The notes beneath the pieces were generated by a model that saw only the letters and a program-made list of their open reading frames with translations, had not been told where the DNA came from and made no database searches. A DNA stretch of 53,509 bases from Alphaproteobacteria bacterium UBA6324 (GTDB lineage Bacteria; Pseudomonadota; Alphaproteobacteria; CAAGCB01; CAG-977), in NCBI GenBank assembly GCA_002439085.1, contig DJSW01000006.1, forward strand, positions 1 to 53,509, in the 5' to 3' direction. The translations under genes and the position numbers were made by a program. Below, piece after piece: positions 7,042-15,796 of this stretch. Every line of letters starts with the position of its first letter. The first letter of the stretch is position 1.

Positions 7042-9486
7042 TCAGTGACAGCGGATGCTTTCGTCCGCATCGTCCTCCTGCCCCATCAAAGCCTGCTTCG
7101 CTTTGGCCTTGTTTTCCTCTTCCTCCTCGTTCCATTCGATCGGGATCAAAGGACGGATCAAAGCGCGTTTCAGGACTTCCTCGGCGTTGGAAACGGGGAT
7201 GATTTCCATTCCCTTTTTCACATTGTCGGGAATTTCCTCCAAATCCTTTTCGTTTTCCTGCGGAATCAAGACCGTTTTAATCCCCGCGCGCAAAGCCGCC
7301 AGCAACTTTTCTTTCAGCCCGCCGATCGGTAAAACCTTGCCCAACAGCGTGATTTCACCGGTCATGGCGATGTCTTTGGACACGGGGATGCCCGTCATCG
7401 CGGAAACCAGAGAAGTGCACATCGCGATCCCCGCGGACGGCCCGTCCTTGGGCGTCGCGCCTTCCGGCACATGAATGTGGATGTCGCGTTTGTCGAACAG
7501 ATCCGGACGGATGCCGAATTGCACCGCGTGCGAACGCACGAACGACCGCGCCGCGGCGATGGATTCCTTCATCACATCGCCCAGCTGCCCCGTTTGCGTC
7601 ACGCGGCCGTGGCCGGGCATCATGACGGCTTCGATCGACAGGATTTCGCCGCCGACTTCCGTCCACGCCAGCCCCGTCGTCACGCCGACCTGATCCTGTT
7701 TTTCCGCGACGCCGTAAGTGTAAACGGGGATGCCCGCGTATTTTTTCAGGTTGCGTTCAGTGACGGCGACGGATTTTTTATTCGTCGTCATCAACTCTTT
7801 CGCCGCCTTGCGCGTCAATCCCGCCAAAGCGCGATCCAGACTGCGGACGCCGGATTCGCGGGTATAAAGCCGGATCAGGGTGCGCAAAGCCTCGTCGCTG
7901 ATGCTCCATTCCTTTTCGGACAGACCGGCGGCCTCGCGCTGTTTTTTGATCAGGTGACGCTTGGCGATTTCGACCTTTTCGTCCTCGGTGTAACCGGCGA
8001 TGCGGATGATTTCCATACGATCCAGCAACGGACGCGGCATTTTCAACGAATTGGCCGTCGTGATGAACATCACGTCCGACAGATCGTAGTCAACCTCCAG
8101 ATAATGGTCGCTGAACGTGCTGTTCTGCGCGGGGTCGAGAACCTCCAGCAGCGCCGAAGACGGATCGCCGCGCCAATCCGCGCCCAATTTGTCGATTTCA
8201 TCCAGCAAAAACAGCGGGTTGCGCGTTTTGACTTTTTTCATGCTCTGGATGATCTTGCCGGGCATCGAACCGACATAGGTGCGACGGTGGCCGCGAATTT
8301 CAGCTTCGTCGCGCATACCGCCCAAGCTGGCGCGCACGAATTTGCGCCCCGTCGCCCGCGCGATGGATTCGCCCAGCGACGTTTTCCCCACGCCCGGAGG
8401 CCCGACCAAGCACAAAATGGGACCGTTGACGGATTTCGTTTTCTTTTGCACCGCCAGATATTCCAAAATGCGTTCCTTGACCTTTTCCAAACCGTAATGG
8501 TCGTGGTTCAGGATTTCCTCAGCCTTTTTCAAATCAGTCTGGATCGGCGATTTTTTACCCCACGGCAAATCCAACAGCCAATCCAGATAATTGCGGATAA
8601 CGGTCGCTTCGGACGACATGGGGCTCATGTGGCGCAGTTTTTTCAGCTCGGATTGCGCTTTGGCCTTGGCCTCGGCGGACATTTTCGTTTTTCTGATCTG
8701 CGCTTCCAGCTCGTCCAGTTCGGCGGAACCGTCGTCGTCGCCCAATTCCTTTTGAATGGCTTTCATCTGTTCGTTCAGATAATAGTCGCGCTGGGACTTT
8801 TCCATCTGCTTTTTGACGCGGCGGCGGATTTTCTTTTCGACCTGCAACACGCCCATTTCGGATTCGATATAGCCGAACAACAGTTCCAGCCGCGTGAAAA
8901 CGTTCTGCGTTTCCAACAGGTTCTGACGGTCGGACAGTTTCAGCGACAAATGCGACGCGATCACGTCAGCCAGTTTGGACGGATCCTCAATCTGCCCGAT
9001 GGACAGCAGGATTTCCGGCGGGATTTTTTTGTTCAGCCGGACGTATTCCTCAAACTGCGCCATCAACGAACGCATAAAGGCGTTGATGTCGTCTTTGGCG
9101 TTGATTTTATCCGCGACATCGGTCACGCGCGCTTCAAAAAATCCGTTCGCGTCGGAAAATTCATCGACCTTGACGCGGTTGATCCCTTCGACCAAAGCCT
9201 TAACCGTCCCGTCGGGCAGACGCAGCAGCTGAACGACGGAGCCCATCGTCCCGACCGAATGCATATCGTCGGCCGCCGGATTGTCCAAAGCGGGATCCTT
9301 TTGAGTCAACAGCACGATCCGCCGGTCGGACGACATCGCCTTGTCCAACGCCTTGACGGATTTTTCCCTGCCGACGAACAGGGGGACGATCATATGCGGA
9401 AAAATGACGATATCCCGCAAAGGCAACAGGGGATACGTTCTTTCCGCGGTCGTTTCAACAACGGGTTCTTGATTCGGGGCATCCAT
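7042..9486 (-). CDS. lon: ATP-dependent protease Lon
   Basis: An 814-residue AAA+ serine protease that degrades misfolded and regulatory proteins in the cytoplasm. The N-terminal LAN domain (YPLLPLRDIVIFP, from about 20) is followed by a coiled linker, Walker A GPPGVGKT, Walker B LLDEIDK, and the protease domain with Ser684 (PKDGPSAG) and Lys727 (GGLKEK). The length is normal; the last about 30 residues are acidic and variable. GAGGTG precedes the ATG. It follows clpX, as in most alphaproteobacteria (tig-clpP-clpX-lon). Confidence 0.98.
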   Translation of the reverse strand: MDAPNQEPVVETTAERTYPLLPLRDIVIFPHMIVPLFVGREKSVKALDKAMSSDRRIVLLTQKDPALDNPAADDMHSVGTMGSVVQLLRLPDGTVKALVEGINRVKVDEFSDANGFFEARVTDVADKINAKDDINAFMRSLMAQFEEYVRLNKKIPPEILLSIGQIEDPSKLADVIASHLSLKLSDRQNLLETQNVFTRLELLFGYIESEMGVLQVEKKIRRRVKKQMEKSQRDYYLNEQMKAIQKELGDDDGSAELDELEAQIRKTKMSAEAKAKAQSELKKLRHMSPMSSEATVIRNYLDWLLDLPWGKKSPIQTDLKKAEEILNHDHYGLEKVKERILEYLAVQKKTKSVNGPILCLVGPPGVGKTSLGESIARATGRKFVRASLGGMRDEAEIRGHRRTYVGSMPGKIIQSMKKVKTRNPLFLLDEIDKLGADWRGDPSSALLEVLDPAQNSTFSDHYLEVDYDLSDVMFITTANSLKMPRPLLDRMEIIRIAGYTEDEKVEIAKRHLIKKQREAAGLSEKEWSISDEALRTLIRLYTRESGVRSLDRALAGLTRKAAKELMTTNKKSVAVTERNLKKYAGIPVYTYGVAEKQDQVGVTTGLAWTEVGGEILSIEAVMMPGHGRVTQTGQLGDVMKESIAAARSFVRSHAVQFGIRPDLFDKRDIHIHVPEGATPKDGPSAGIAMCTSLVSAMTGIPVSKDIAMTGEITLLGKVLPIGGLKEKLLAALRAGIKTVLIPQENEKDLEEIPDNVKKGMEIIPVSNAEEVLKRALIRPLIPIEWNEEEEENKAKAKQALMGQEDDADESIRCH

Positions 9487-9571
9487 AGCTACACCTCTTT
9501 GTGTTTTTTCAAATCGGTTAAAAAAATGGGATCGCGGTTGAAAAAGCGCAAGGACGCGGCGCGAAAAAAAA

Positions 9572-10843
9572 TCACGCGCCGGCGGCTTCCTTGCCTTTCT
9601 TTTTATTGTAAATGCGCAACGGCGCCGTTTCGCCGGTCACAACCTTGTCGTCAACGACGATTTCGCAAACGCCCTCCATGGACGGCAATTCAAACATCGT
9701 TTCCAACAACAGGCGTTCGATGATCGCGCGCAAACCGCGGGCGCCCGTTTTGCGTTCGACCGTTTTTTTGGCGATTTCGCGCAAAGCCTGCGGCGTGAAC
9801 GTCAGCTTGACGTTTTCCATGTCGAACAGGGTCTGGTACTGTTTGACCAGCGCGTTTTTCGGCTGGGTCAAAATCGTGACCAACGCGTCCTCGTCCAGAT
9901 CCTGCAGCGTCGCCAAAACCGGAACGCGGCCGATGAATTCGGGGATCAGCCCGAATTTCAGCAAATCCTCCGGTTCGACATCGCGCAACACGTCGCCCGT
10001 TTTGCGTTCGTCGGGGGCGGAAACGTTCGCGCCGAACCCGATCGACGATTTGTTCGTGCGCTGCTGGATGACTTTTTCCAATCCGGCGAACGCGCCGCCG
10101 CAAATGAACAGGATGTTCGTCGTATCCACTTGAATGAATTCCTGCTGCGGATGCTTGCGCCCGCCCTGCGGCGGAACGGAAGCGACCGTGCCTTCCATGA
10201 TTTTCAGCAAAGCCTGTTGCACGCCTTCGCCCGACACGTCGCGGGTGATCGACGGGTTTTCGGATTTACGGGAAATTTTGTCGATTTCATCAATGTAAAT
10301 GATGCCGCGCTGCGCCTTTTCAACATTGTAATCGGCGGCCTGCAGCAGCTTCAGGATGATGTTTTCAACGTCTTCGCCGACGTATCCCGCTTCGGTCAGC
10401 GTCGTCGCGTCCGCCATGCAGAACGGCACGTCCAAAACGCGCGCCAACGTTTGCGCCATCAGCGTTTTGCCCGATCCCGTCGGACCGATCAGCAGGATGT
10501 TCGATTTTGAAATTTCGACATCCGATTTGCCGCCGTCCTTGGTCGCCAAGCGTTTGTAGTGGTTATACACGCTGACGGACAGGACTTTTTTCGCCAATTC
10601 CTGACCGATGACGTAATCGTCCAACACGTCTTTGATCTTTTGCGGCGTCGGAATCTGCCCGTCCTCTTTGACGGCGGTTTCGCGCGTTTCCTCTTTGATG
10701 ATGTCGGTGCACAAACCGATGCATTCATCGCAAATGAAGACGTTCGGCCCCGCGATCAGTTTTTTGACCTCGTGCTGGCTTTTTCCGCAAAAAGAGCAGT
10801 ACAGCGTTCCCTTTTTGTCATCTTTGGACGTCGTTTTGGTCAT
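9572..10843 (-). CDS. clpX: ATP-dependent Clp protease ATP-binding subunit ClpX
   Basis: The AAA+ unfoldase that feeds substrates to ClpP. The N-terminal zinc-binding domain has CSFCGKS and CDECI; Walker A is GPTGSGKT, followed by YIDEIDK, and the IGF loop needed for ClpP contact is present as SSIGFGA. I chose the ATG at 10843 (423 residues, close to E. coli ClpX). An in-frame TTG three codons upstream (10852) is an alternative closer to the AAAGGA motif. It lies 74 bp downstream of clpP. Confidence 0.97.
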   Translation of the reverse strand: MTKTTSKDDKKGTLYCSFCGKSQHEVKKLIAGPNVFICDECIGLCTDIIKEETRETAVKEDGQIPTPQKIKDVLDDYVIGQELAKKVLSVSVYNHYKRLATKDGGKSDVEISKSNILLIGPTGSGKTLMAQTLARVLDVPFCMADATTLTEAGYVGEDVENIILKLLQAADYNVEKAQRGIIYIDEIDKISRKSENPSITRDVSGEGVQQALLKIMEGTVASVPPQGGRKHPQQEFIQVDTTNILFICGGAFAGLEKVIQQRTNKSSIGFGANVSAPDERKTGDVLRDVEPEDLLKFGLIPEFIGRVPVLATLQDLDEDALVTILTQPKNALVKQYQTLFDMENVKLTFTPQALREIAKKTVERKTGARGLRAIIERLLLETMFELPSMEGVCEIVVDDKVVTGETAPLRIYNKKKGKEAAGA

Positions 10844-10917
10844 AGTCGTCAAAATCCTTTACAATTCTTTGCCATGCTACACGCGCGCGCCGGCAAAGGC
10901 AATATCATATTAGGGCG

Positions 10918-11547
10918 TTATTCCGCGGCCTTGGGGCGGGTGTAAACCACTTCGTCGATCAATCCGAACGATTTGGCTTCCTCCGCGCTCATAAAGTTGT
11001 CGCGTTCCATCGCCTTTTCGATCGTTTCCAGCGTCTGCCCCGTCCGTTCGACGTAAATGTTGTTCAAACGGGCGCGCAAAGCCAGAATTTCGCGGGCGTG
11101 GATTTCAATGTCCGTCGCCTGCCCGCGGAAACCGCCGGACGGCTGGTGGATCATCACACGCGCGTTGGGCAAACAGAAACGCTTGCCTTTCGCGCCGGCG
11201 GCCAACAGCAGCGACCCCATGGACGCGGCCTGCCCGATGCACAGCGTTGACACATCGCAGCGGATGTAGTTCATCGTGTCGAAAATCGCCATGCCGGACG
11301 TGACGACGCCCCCCGGCGAATTGATATAAAACGCAATGTCCTTGTTCGGATTTTCGGATTCCAGAAACAGCAACTGCGCGCAGATCAGGCTGGCGACCTC
11401 GTCCTGCACTTCGCCGGTCAGGAACACGATCCGTTCCTTTAACAGGCGTGAATAAATGTCGAAAGACCGTTCGCCGCGGCTGGTCTGTTCAATGACCATC
11501 GGCACCAAAGTGTTCATGTAAACGTCCATCGGGTCGCGTTCGCGCAT
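10918..11547 (-). CDS. clpP: ATP-dependent Clp protease proteolytic subunit ClpP
   Basis: A 209-residue serine peptidase that forms the tetradecameric proteolytic chamber. The catalytic triad is Ser109 (GQAASMGS), His134 (MIHQPSGG) and Asp183 (ERDNF). The start is supported by AGGAAGGAAC upstream. It sits between tig and clpX, and a terminator separates it from tig, so clpP-clpX is probably its own transcription unit. Confidence 0.98.
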   Translation of the reverse strand: MRERDPMDVYMNTLVPMVIEQTSRGERSFDIYSRLLKERIVFLTGEVQDEVASLICAQLLFLESENPNKDIAFYINSPGGVVTSGMAIFDTMNYIRCDVSTLCIGQAASMGSLLLAAGAKGKRFCLPNARVMIHQPSGGFRGQATDIEIHAREILALRARLNNIYVERTGQTLETIEKAMERDNFMSAEEAKSFGLIDEVVYTRPKAAE

Positions 11548-11574
11548 GGTATGTTCCTTCCTTTAAAATTCGCT

Positions 11575-11612
11575 CAAAAAGGAATCGCCGGAAAATCCCG
11601 CGATTCCTTTAT
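11575..11612 (-). terminator. terminator after tig
   Basis: On the minus strand AAGGAATCGC / GCGATTCCTT (11600-11609 / 11579-11588) is followed by TTTTTG. It lies in the 99-bp gap between the tig stop and clpP, so clpP should have its own promoter. Confidence 0.75.
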
Positions 11613-11646
11613 AAAGATAAGACTTAAAACAGCCGTTTAAAGCGGG

Positions 11647-13116
11647 TTATTCCGCTTTTTTCTTGGCCGCGGTCTTTTTAGCCGGCTTTTTTTCCTCGCC
11701 GTCTTCGGCCTTGGCCTTTTTCGCCGTTTTCTTTTCTTCGGACGCTTCCGCGGATTTGGCGGACTTTTTCGCCTTTTTCGCGGGTTTTTTGGCGTCTTCG
11801 GCTTCGGCTTTGTACAATTCCTCCGGCGTCACTTTCTTTTCGTTCAGCTTGACACCTTTCAGAATGAAGTCGATGACCTTTTCTTCAAACAGCGGGGCGC
11901 GCAGTCTGTCCAGCATTTCCGGATGTTTCGCATAGAAATCGAACACGGCCTTTTCCTGACCGGGGAACTGGCGCGCTTCCATCATGATGGCGCGGTTCAA
12001 ATCGGCGTCCGTGACGGCGATTTTGTTTTTCATGCCGATTTCGGCCAGCAGCAATCCCAAACGGACGCGGCGTTCGGCGATCGCGCGGTATTCGTCGCGC
12101 AATTCCTCGTCTGTTTTTCCGGCGTCGTCTTCATCCAACTGCTTTTTGTCCTTGGCGGCCTGAACCTGTTTCCAAATCGCGTCGAATTCCAGATCCAGCA
12201 TACTTTCCGGAACGGGGAAATCGTGCGCGTCGGCCAAAGCGTCCAACAAAACGCGTTTCAGATTGCTCATGGACACGTCTTCGTATTCGCGCGTCAATTC
12301 GGAACGGATCATTTCGCGCAGTTCGTCCAAAGAGTTCTTGCCGAAGAATTTGGCGAATTCGTCATTGATTTCGGCGGCTTTTTTCGCGCGCAGTTCCTTG
12401 ACGGTCACGGCGAAAACGGCGTCTTTGCCGGCCAGATCCTTGGCATGGTAATCGGCGGGGAACGGGACTTTCACGTCCACTTTTTCGCCGGCCTTTTTGC
12501 CGACCAGCTGGTCTTCAAAACCGGGGATGAAAGAACCGGAACCCAGCTCCAACGAATAGTTTTCACCCTTGCCGCCGGCGAATTCGACGCCGTCGATGGA
12601 ACCGACAAAGTCGATCACGGCGATGTCGCCTTTTTTCGCGCCGCGGTCTTCGGTCACGGGTTCGGAATCGCTGCGGGCGGACGCCAGACGTTCCAAAGCC
12701 TTTTCGACTTCGCCTTCGGGGATTTCGGCGATCAGCTTGTCCAGCGTGATCGTGGCGAAATCAACCGGCGTGATTTCGGGGACGACTTCCAAATCCATGG
12801 TGAATTCCAGATCTTTTCCTTCGTCATAGGCGGTGATTTCGATCTTGGGGCGCATCGCGGGGCGCAAAGAACGTTCGGCCAACAGCTGCGACGTTTCGGA
12901 TTGGATCAATTCGTCCAGCACTTCACCCATGACAGCCTTTTCATAACGCTGACGCAAAAAGCTTTCCGGCGCTTTCCCTTTGCGGAATCCGGGGATCGTG
13001 GCGTTTTCCCCGATGGATTTGATTTTGTCCGTGACCTTGGCGGCGATCGTTTCCGCGGGAACGACCACTTTAAAACCGTGTTTCAGCCCTTCAGCCTTTG
13101 TTTCAGTAACCTGCAT
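11647..13116 (-). CDS. tig: trigger factor (ribosome-associated chaperone / PPIase)
   Basis: Binds ribosomal protein L23 at the exit tunnel and protects nascent chains. The 489-residue protein has the ribosome-binding signature in IPGFRKGKAP, an FKBP-type PPIase domain (GDIAVIDFVGSIDG...FIPGFEDQLVGKKAGE) and the helical C-terminal domain. The last about 55 residues are a low-complexity Lys/Ala/Glu tail with KKAKK, PAKKAKK and AKKTAAKKK, making it longer than most trigger factors (430-450). The true start is the ATG at 13116 after AAAAGGAT; the reading frame stays open upstream only through the tRNA-Leu gene. Confidence 0.96.
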   Translation of the reverse strand: MQVTETKAEGLKHGFKVVVPAETIAAKVTDKIKSIGENATIPGFRKGKAPESFLRQRYEKAVMGEVLDELIQSETSQLLAERSLRPAMRPKIEITAYDEGKDLEFTMDLEVVPEITPVDFATITLDKLIAEIPEGEVEKALERLASARSDSEPVTEDRGAKKGDIAVIDFVGSIDGVEFAGGKGENYSLELGSGSFIPGFEDQLVGKKAGEKVDVKVPFPADYHAKDLAGKDAVFAVTVKELRAKKAAEINDEFAKFFGKNSLDELREMIRSELTREYEDVSMSNLKRVLLDALADAHDFPVPESMLDLEFDAIWKQVQAAKDKKQLDEDDAGKTDEELRDEYRAIAERRVRLGLLLAEIGMKNKIAVTDADLNRAIMMEARQFPGQEKAVFDFYAKHPEMLDRLRAPLFEEKVIDFILKGVKLNEKKVTPEELYKAEAEDAKKPAKKAKKSAKSAEASEEKKTAKKAKAEDGEEKKPAKKTAAKKKAE

Positions 13117-13163
13117 ATCCTTTTCCCTAACAAATAAAACACAAAAGTCCGACAAACCGGAAA

Positions 13164-13248
<85 letters not shown>

Positions 13249-13369
13249 ATTCGCGATCCGTCGAAATACGCTGAATGTGTCTATAGCATACTTTTGCGAA
13301 ACGACAAACACTTTTAAATCGCGCCGGCGCGTTTTTCACAAACGCCGCGGAACAACGGGCGTTTTTCGG

Positions 13370-13398
13370 TTGACAACGCGGTGCGTTTGCCCTATAAG
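13370..13398 (+). promoter_or_regulatory. promoter of tRNA-Thr(TGT)
   Basis: Consensus TTGACA (13370-13375), 17-bp spacer, then TATAAG (13393-13398), 11 bp upstream of the tRNA. Confidence 0.85.
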
Positions 13399-13409
13399 CC
13401 GTACATCAA

Positions 13410-13485
<76 letters not shown>

Positions 13486-13486
13486 T

Positions 13487-13520
13487 AAACCCCGCAATAA
13501 CACGCGGGGTTTTGTTGTTT
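13487..13520 (+). terminator. terminator after tRNA-Thr(TGT)
   Basis: A 9-bp stem AAACCCCGC / GCGGGGTTT followed by TGTTGTTT, two bases after the tRNA. Confidence 0.85.
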
Positions 13521-13564
13521 CGGGGCAACCGCCCTGCTTACCCCCTCCCTCCAATAATTTTCGT

Positions 13565-13593
13565 TTTACATCCGACCGGTACGCCGCTATATT
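13565..13593 (+). promoter_or_regulatory. candidate promoter of the small hydrophobic peptide
   Basis: TTTACA (13565-13570), exactly 17 bp, then TATATT (13588-13593). The predicted start near 13600 gives a leader of about 45 nt before the peptide start codon. Confidence 0.7.
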
Positions 13594-13644
13594 TTTCACG
13601 CCGTTTTGCTTTGAATGGCATCAACTGTCATTTATGAAAGGCAG

Positions 13645-13734
13645 GTGATTGAAATTAGTACGCTGATAAAAAGCATACGGCTGGCTTTGCTGGTCGTAGT
13701 TCTGATACTCTGTACGGTTAAACCGGCTTGGTAA
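13645..13734 (+). CDS. small hydrophobic peptide, candidate type I toxin
   Basis: A 29-residue open frame with a GTG start: a polar N-terminus (MIEISTLIKSIR), a membrane-spanning core (LALLVVVLILCTV) and a basic/aromatic end (KPAW). Size and layout match type I toxins such as Ibs, TisB or Fst, although I recognise no specific family. A four-codon open frame (13634-13648, ATG AAA GGC AGG TGA) overlaps the start as GTGA, suggesting translational coupling. It has its own promoter, its own strong terminator, and a consensus antisense promoter facing it at 13802-13830. No experimental support; the peptide is a prediction. Confidence 0.6.
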   Translation: MIEISTLIKSIRLALLVVVLILCTVKPAW

Positions 13735-13740
13735 AGAATG

Positions 13741-13780
13741 CGGGGCTTTGGTGTCATCACCACCGAAGCCCCGTTGCTTT
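13741..13780 (+). terminator. terminator of the small peptide transcript
   Basis: Outer stem CGGGGCTT / AAGCCCCG (13741-13748 / 13766-13773) continues as GGTG/CACC with loop TCAT and a small bulge. It is followed by TTGCTTTT. Confidence 0.82.
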
Positions 13781-13801
13781 TATTAGTACGCTAACATTGT
13801 T

Positions 13802-13830
13802 AATATACACTTCCCACCTTCCATTGTCAA
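13802..13830 (-). promoter_or_regulatory. antisense promoter facing the small peptide gene
   Basis: On the minus strand TTGACA (plus 13825-13830), exactly 17 bp, then TATATT (plus 13802-13807). Transcription would start near 13795 and run leftward across the terminator and 3' end of the peptide mRNA, giving a candidate cis-antisense RNA. Confidence 0.68.
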
Positions 13831-13950
13831 CAGTCGAACTCTCAGCAACAGCGGCGGAACAGAGAATTGAAATACTCTTTTTCACATTTCCTCTTTCGGA
13901 CGCATCCGTTTTTGGATATATTCCACCAGTCTTCGGTTACAAGGGGAAAA

Positions 13951-14529
13951 ATGATGAAAAAACTGATGATATTGAGCGTTTTGCTACTGTCCGGTTGCGG
14001 AACGGTGTTTTGCGGACAGAATCAGACGGTTTTGATCGACAGCGATCCGGCCGGCGTTAAAATCTATCAAAACGGGCGGCTGTTGGGGGAAACGCCGTTG
14101 ACAACCAAGCTGGAACGAACGAAAAACCCGTTGATGCTTTCCGCGAAAAAGGAAGGATACAACGACCAAAGCATCATGCTGCGTTCCACGTTGGGAATGG
14201 GCGCCATTTTCGATGGCGCGTTCGCCATTCTGTCAATTACGGGAACGACCGGATTTTCAACGGATGCATCCAATGAAACGATTTACGCCTATTCGCCGGA
14301 TCAGATTTTCGTCGATATGATCAAAAACGGCGAAGAAAACACGTACGACAGCAAAATCAAAATGTTCGTTACAAAAAACTTCGACGCTTTGCATTTGGAA
14401 GCGGCCAACGGCGGCGGCATGACCGTTTCAGCTTTGGCGCAAATGAGCGGCAAGAGCGAAGCGTTGCTGATGCCGGCCATTCAAATTTCAAACTATCCGT
14501 CGGATTTGATTCACGCGTTGCTGAAATAA
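13951..14529 (+). CDS. PEGA-domain lipoprotein
   Basis: A lipoprotein of about 192 residues. The signal peptide MMKKLMILSVLLLSGC ends in a clear lipobox (LLSGC). It is followed by a PEGA-type beta domain (VLIDSDPAGVKIYQNGRLLGETPL), which in this family is a surface or periplasmic binding module of unknown ligand. A Gly/Ala-rich hydrophobic hairpin (LGMGAIFDGAFAILSI) follows. The start is set at 13951 or 13954 after AAGGGGAAAA; the frame is open further upstream, but that stretch lacks a ribosome binding site. Confidence 0.82.
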   Translation: MMKKLMILSVLLLSGCGTVFCGQNQTVLIDSDPAGVKIYQNGRLLGETPLTTKLERTKNPLMLSAKKEGYNDQSIMLRSTLGMGAIFDGAFAILSITGTTGFSTDASNETIYAYSPDQIFVDMIKNGEENTYDSKIKMFVTKNFDALHLEAANGGGMTVSALAQMSGKSEALLMPAIQISNYPSDLIHALLK

Positions 14530-14587
14530 AGTTTCCGCAATCCGGACAATTCGATCAAAGCTTCCGCTTTCAACGGCGGAAGCTTTT

Positions 14588-15796
14588 TCATTTCCGGATA
14601 AACGACGCGGCGAAAAATCCGTCCGTTCCGAAAACGGCGGGGGACAGCCGGACGGTCGCGCTCGGCGCCTGCCGTCCCGTCAGGCGTTCCAAAACCGGCG
14701 ACAGGTTTTCGGCGGAAAAATCCGGATGCCTTTTCAGGAAATCGGCGGCTTGATCCTCGTTTTCCGCGCGATCCAAGGAACAGGTGATATAAAACAGCCG
14801 CCCGCCTTTTTTCACGCGGGGACACGCCTTGTCCAGAATTTCACGTTGCGTTTTAATGATTTGCGCCGACTGTTCGGGCGACATCCGCCACCGCGCGTCC
14901 GCGCTGCGCCGCCACGTTCCCGTTCCGGTGCACGGCGCATCGATCAGCACCAGATCGTACATTTTCAAGTTGTTGTAATCGTTCAGCAAAATGACGTTGT
15001 TCGCCCCCGCCCTGCCCGCCCGTTCGGGCAGATCGCGCAGCCGTTTGGCATTGGCGTCGGCGGCGTACAGCGTCCCTTTGGCGTTCATCATCGCCGACAG
15101 CGCCAGCGTTTTTCCGCCCCCGCCCGCGCACCAGTCGATCACGATCTGTCCGGCCGCCGCTTGCGTCAACAGGGAAACAATCTGCGATCCCTCGTCCTGA
15201 ATTTCGACCATGCCGTCCGTGTAAACGGTCAAAGCCGTCACGTTCACGCGCCCGTGCACGCGCACGCCGACGGGGGAATACGGCGTTTTTTCCGCTTCGA
15301 TCCCTGCCTGCGCCAGCCGTTCCAGCACGTCTTCGCGCGTCGTTTTCAACGTGTTGACGCGCAGATCCAGCGGCGCTTCGTCAACCATCGCGCGAATGTC
15401 GGCGTCGTCGATCCGCCCCCGTAGCCAATCGGGGCATTCCGCGACGGCGTCCGGCAATCCGGCGGGCAGCTTTTCCAGCATTTCCCGTTCCGCCGCCGTC
15501 AAAGGCGCGGGTGAATACTTTTCCCCGTCGAACAGCGTTTCGACCGCCGCCCCTTGATAGCGCAAAGCGGCCGTCGCCGCCTCCCTGCCCGTCGGGGCTT
15601 TGCCGATGACGCGGCGCAAGCGACCGTAACGGCGCAGAACAAACCACACCAGCGCGGAAATTTCGCGCCGGTCGCCGCCGCCAATATAGCGGTGCGTCCG
15701 GAAATACGCGTTGACAGTGTTGTCGGCCGGCTGGCGAAAAGCGAAGATTTCGTCCAGCAGTTCAATCGCCGCCTGTATTCTGCCCGATTGTTTCAT
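14588..15796 (-). CDS. rsmB: RsmB/NOP-family 16S rRNA (cytosine-C5) methyltransferase
   Basis: A 402-residue SAM-dependent rRNA m5C methyltransferase. A NusB-like helical N-terminus is followed by the Rossmann domain with DWCAGGGGKT (SAM site), DAPCTGTGTWRR (motif IV, Cys) and ITCSL (motif VI, catalytic Cys). Its ATG overlaps the rlmE stop by 4 nt, so it is the third gene of a ppx-rlmE-rsmB operon. Confidence 0.9.
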   Translation of the reverse strand: MKQSGRIQAAIELLDEIFAFRQPADNTVNAYFRTHRYIGGGDRREISALVWFVLRRYGRLRRVIGKAPTGREAATAALRYQGAAVETLFDGEKYSPAPLTAAEREMLEKLPAGLPDAVAECPDWLRGRIDDADIRAMVDEAPLDLRVNTLKTTREDVLERLAQAGIEAEKTPYSPVGVRVHGRVNVTALTVYTDGMVEIQDEGSQIVSLLTQAAAGQIVIDWCAGGGGKTLALSAMMNAKGTLYAADANAKRLRDLPERAGRAGANNVILLNDYNNLKMYDLVLIDAPCTGTGTWRRSADARWRMSPEQSAQIIKTQREILDKACPRVKKGGRLFYITCSLDRAENEDQAADFLKRHPDFSAENLSPVLERLTGRQAPSATVRLSPAVFGTDGFFAASFIRK

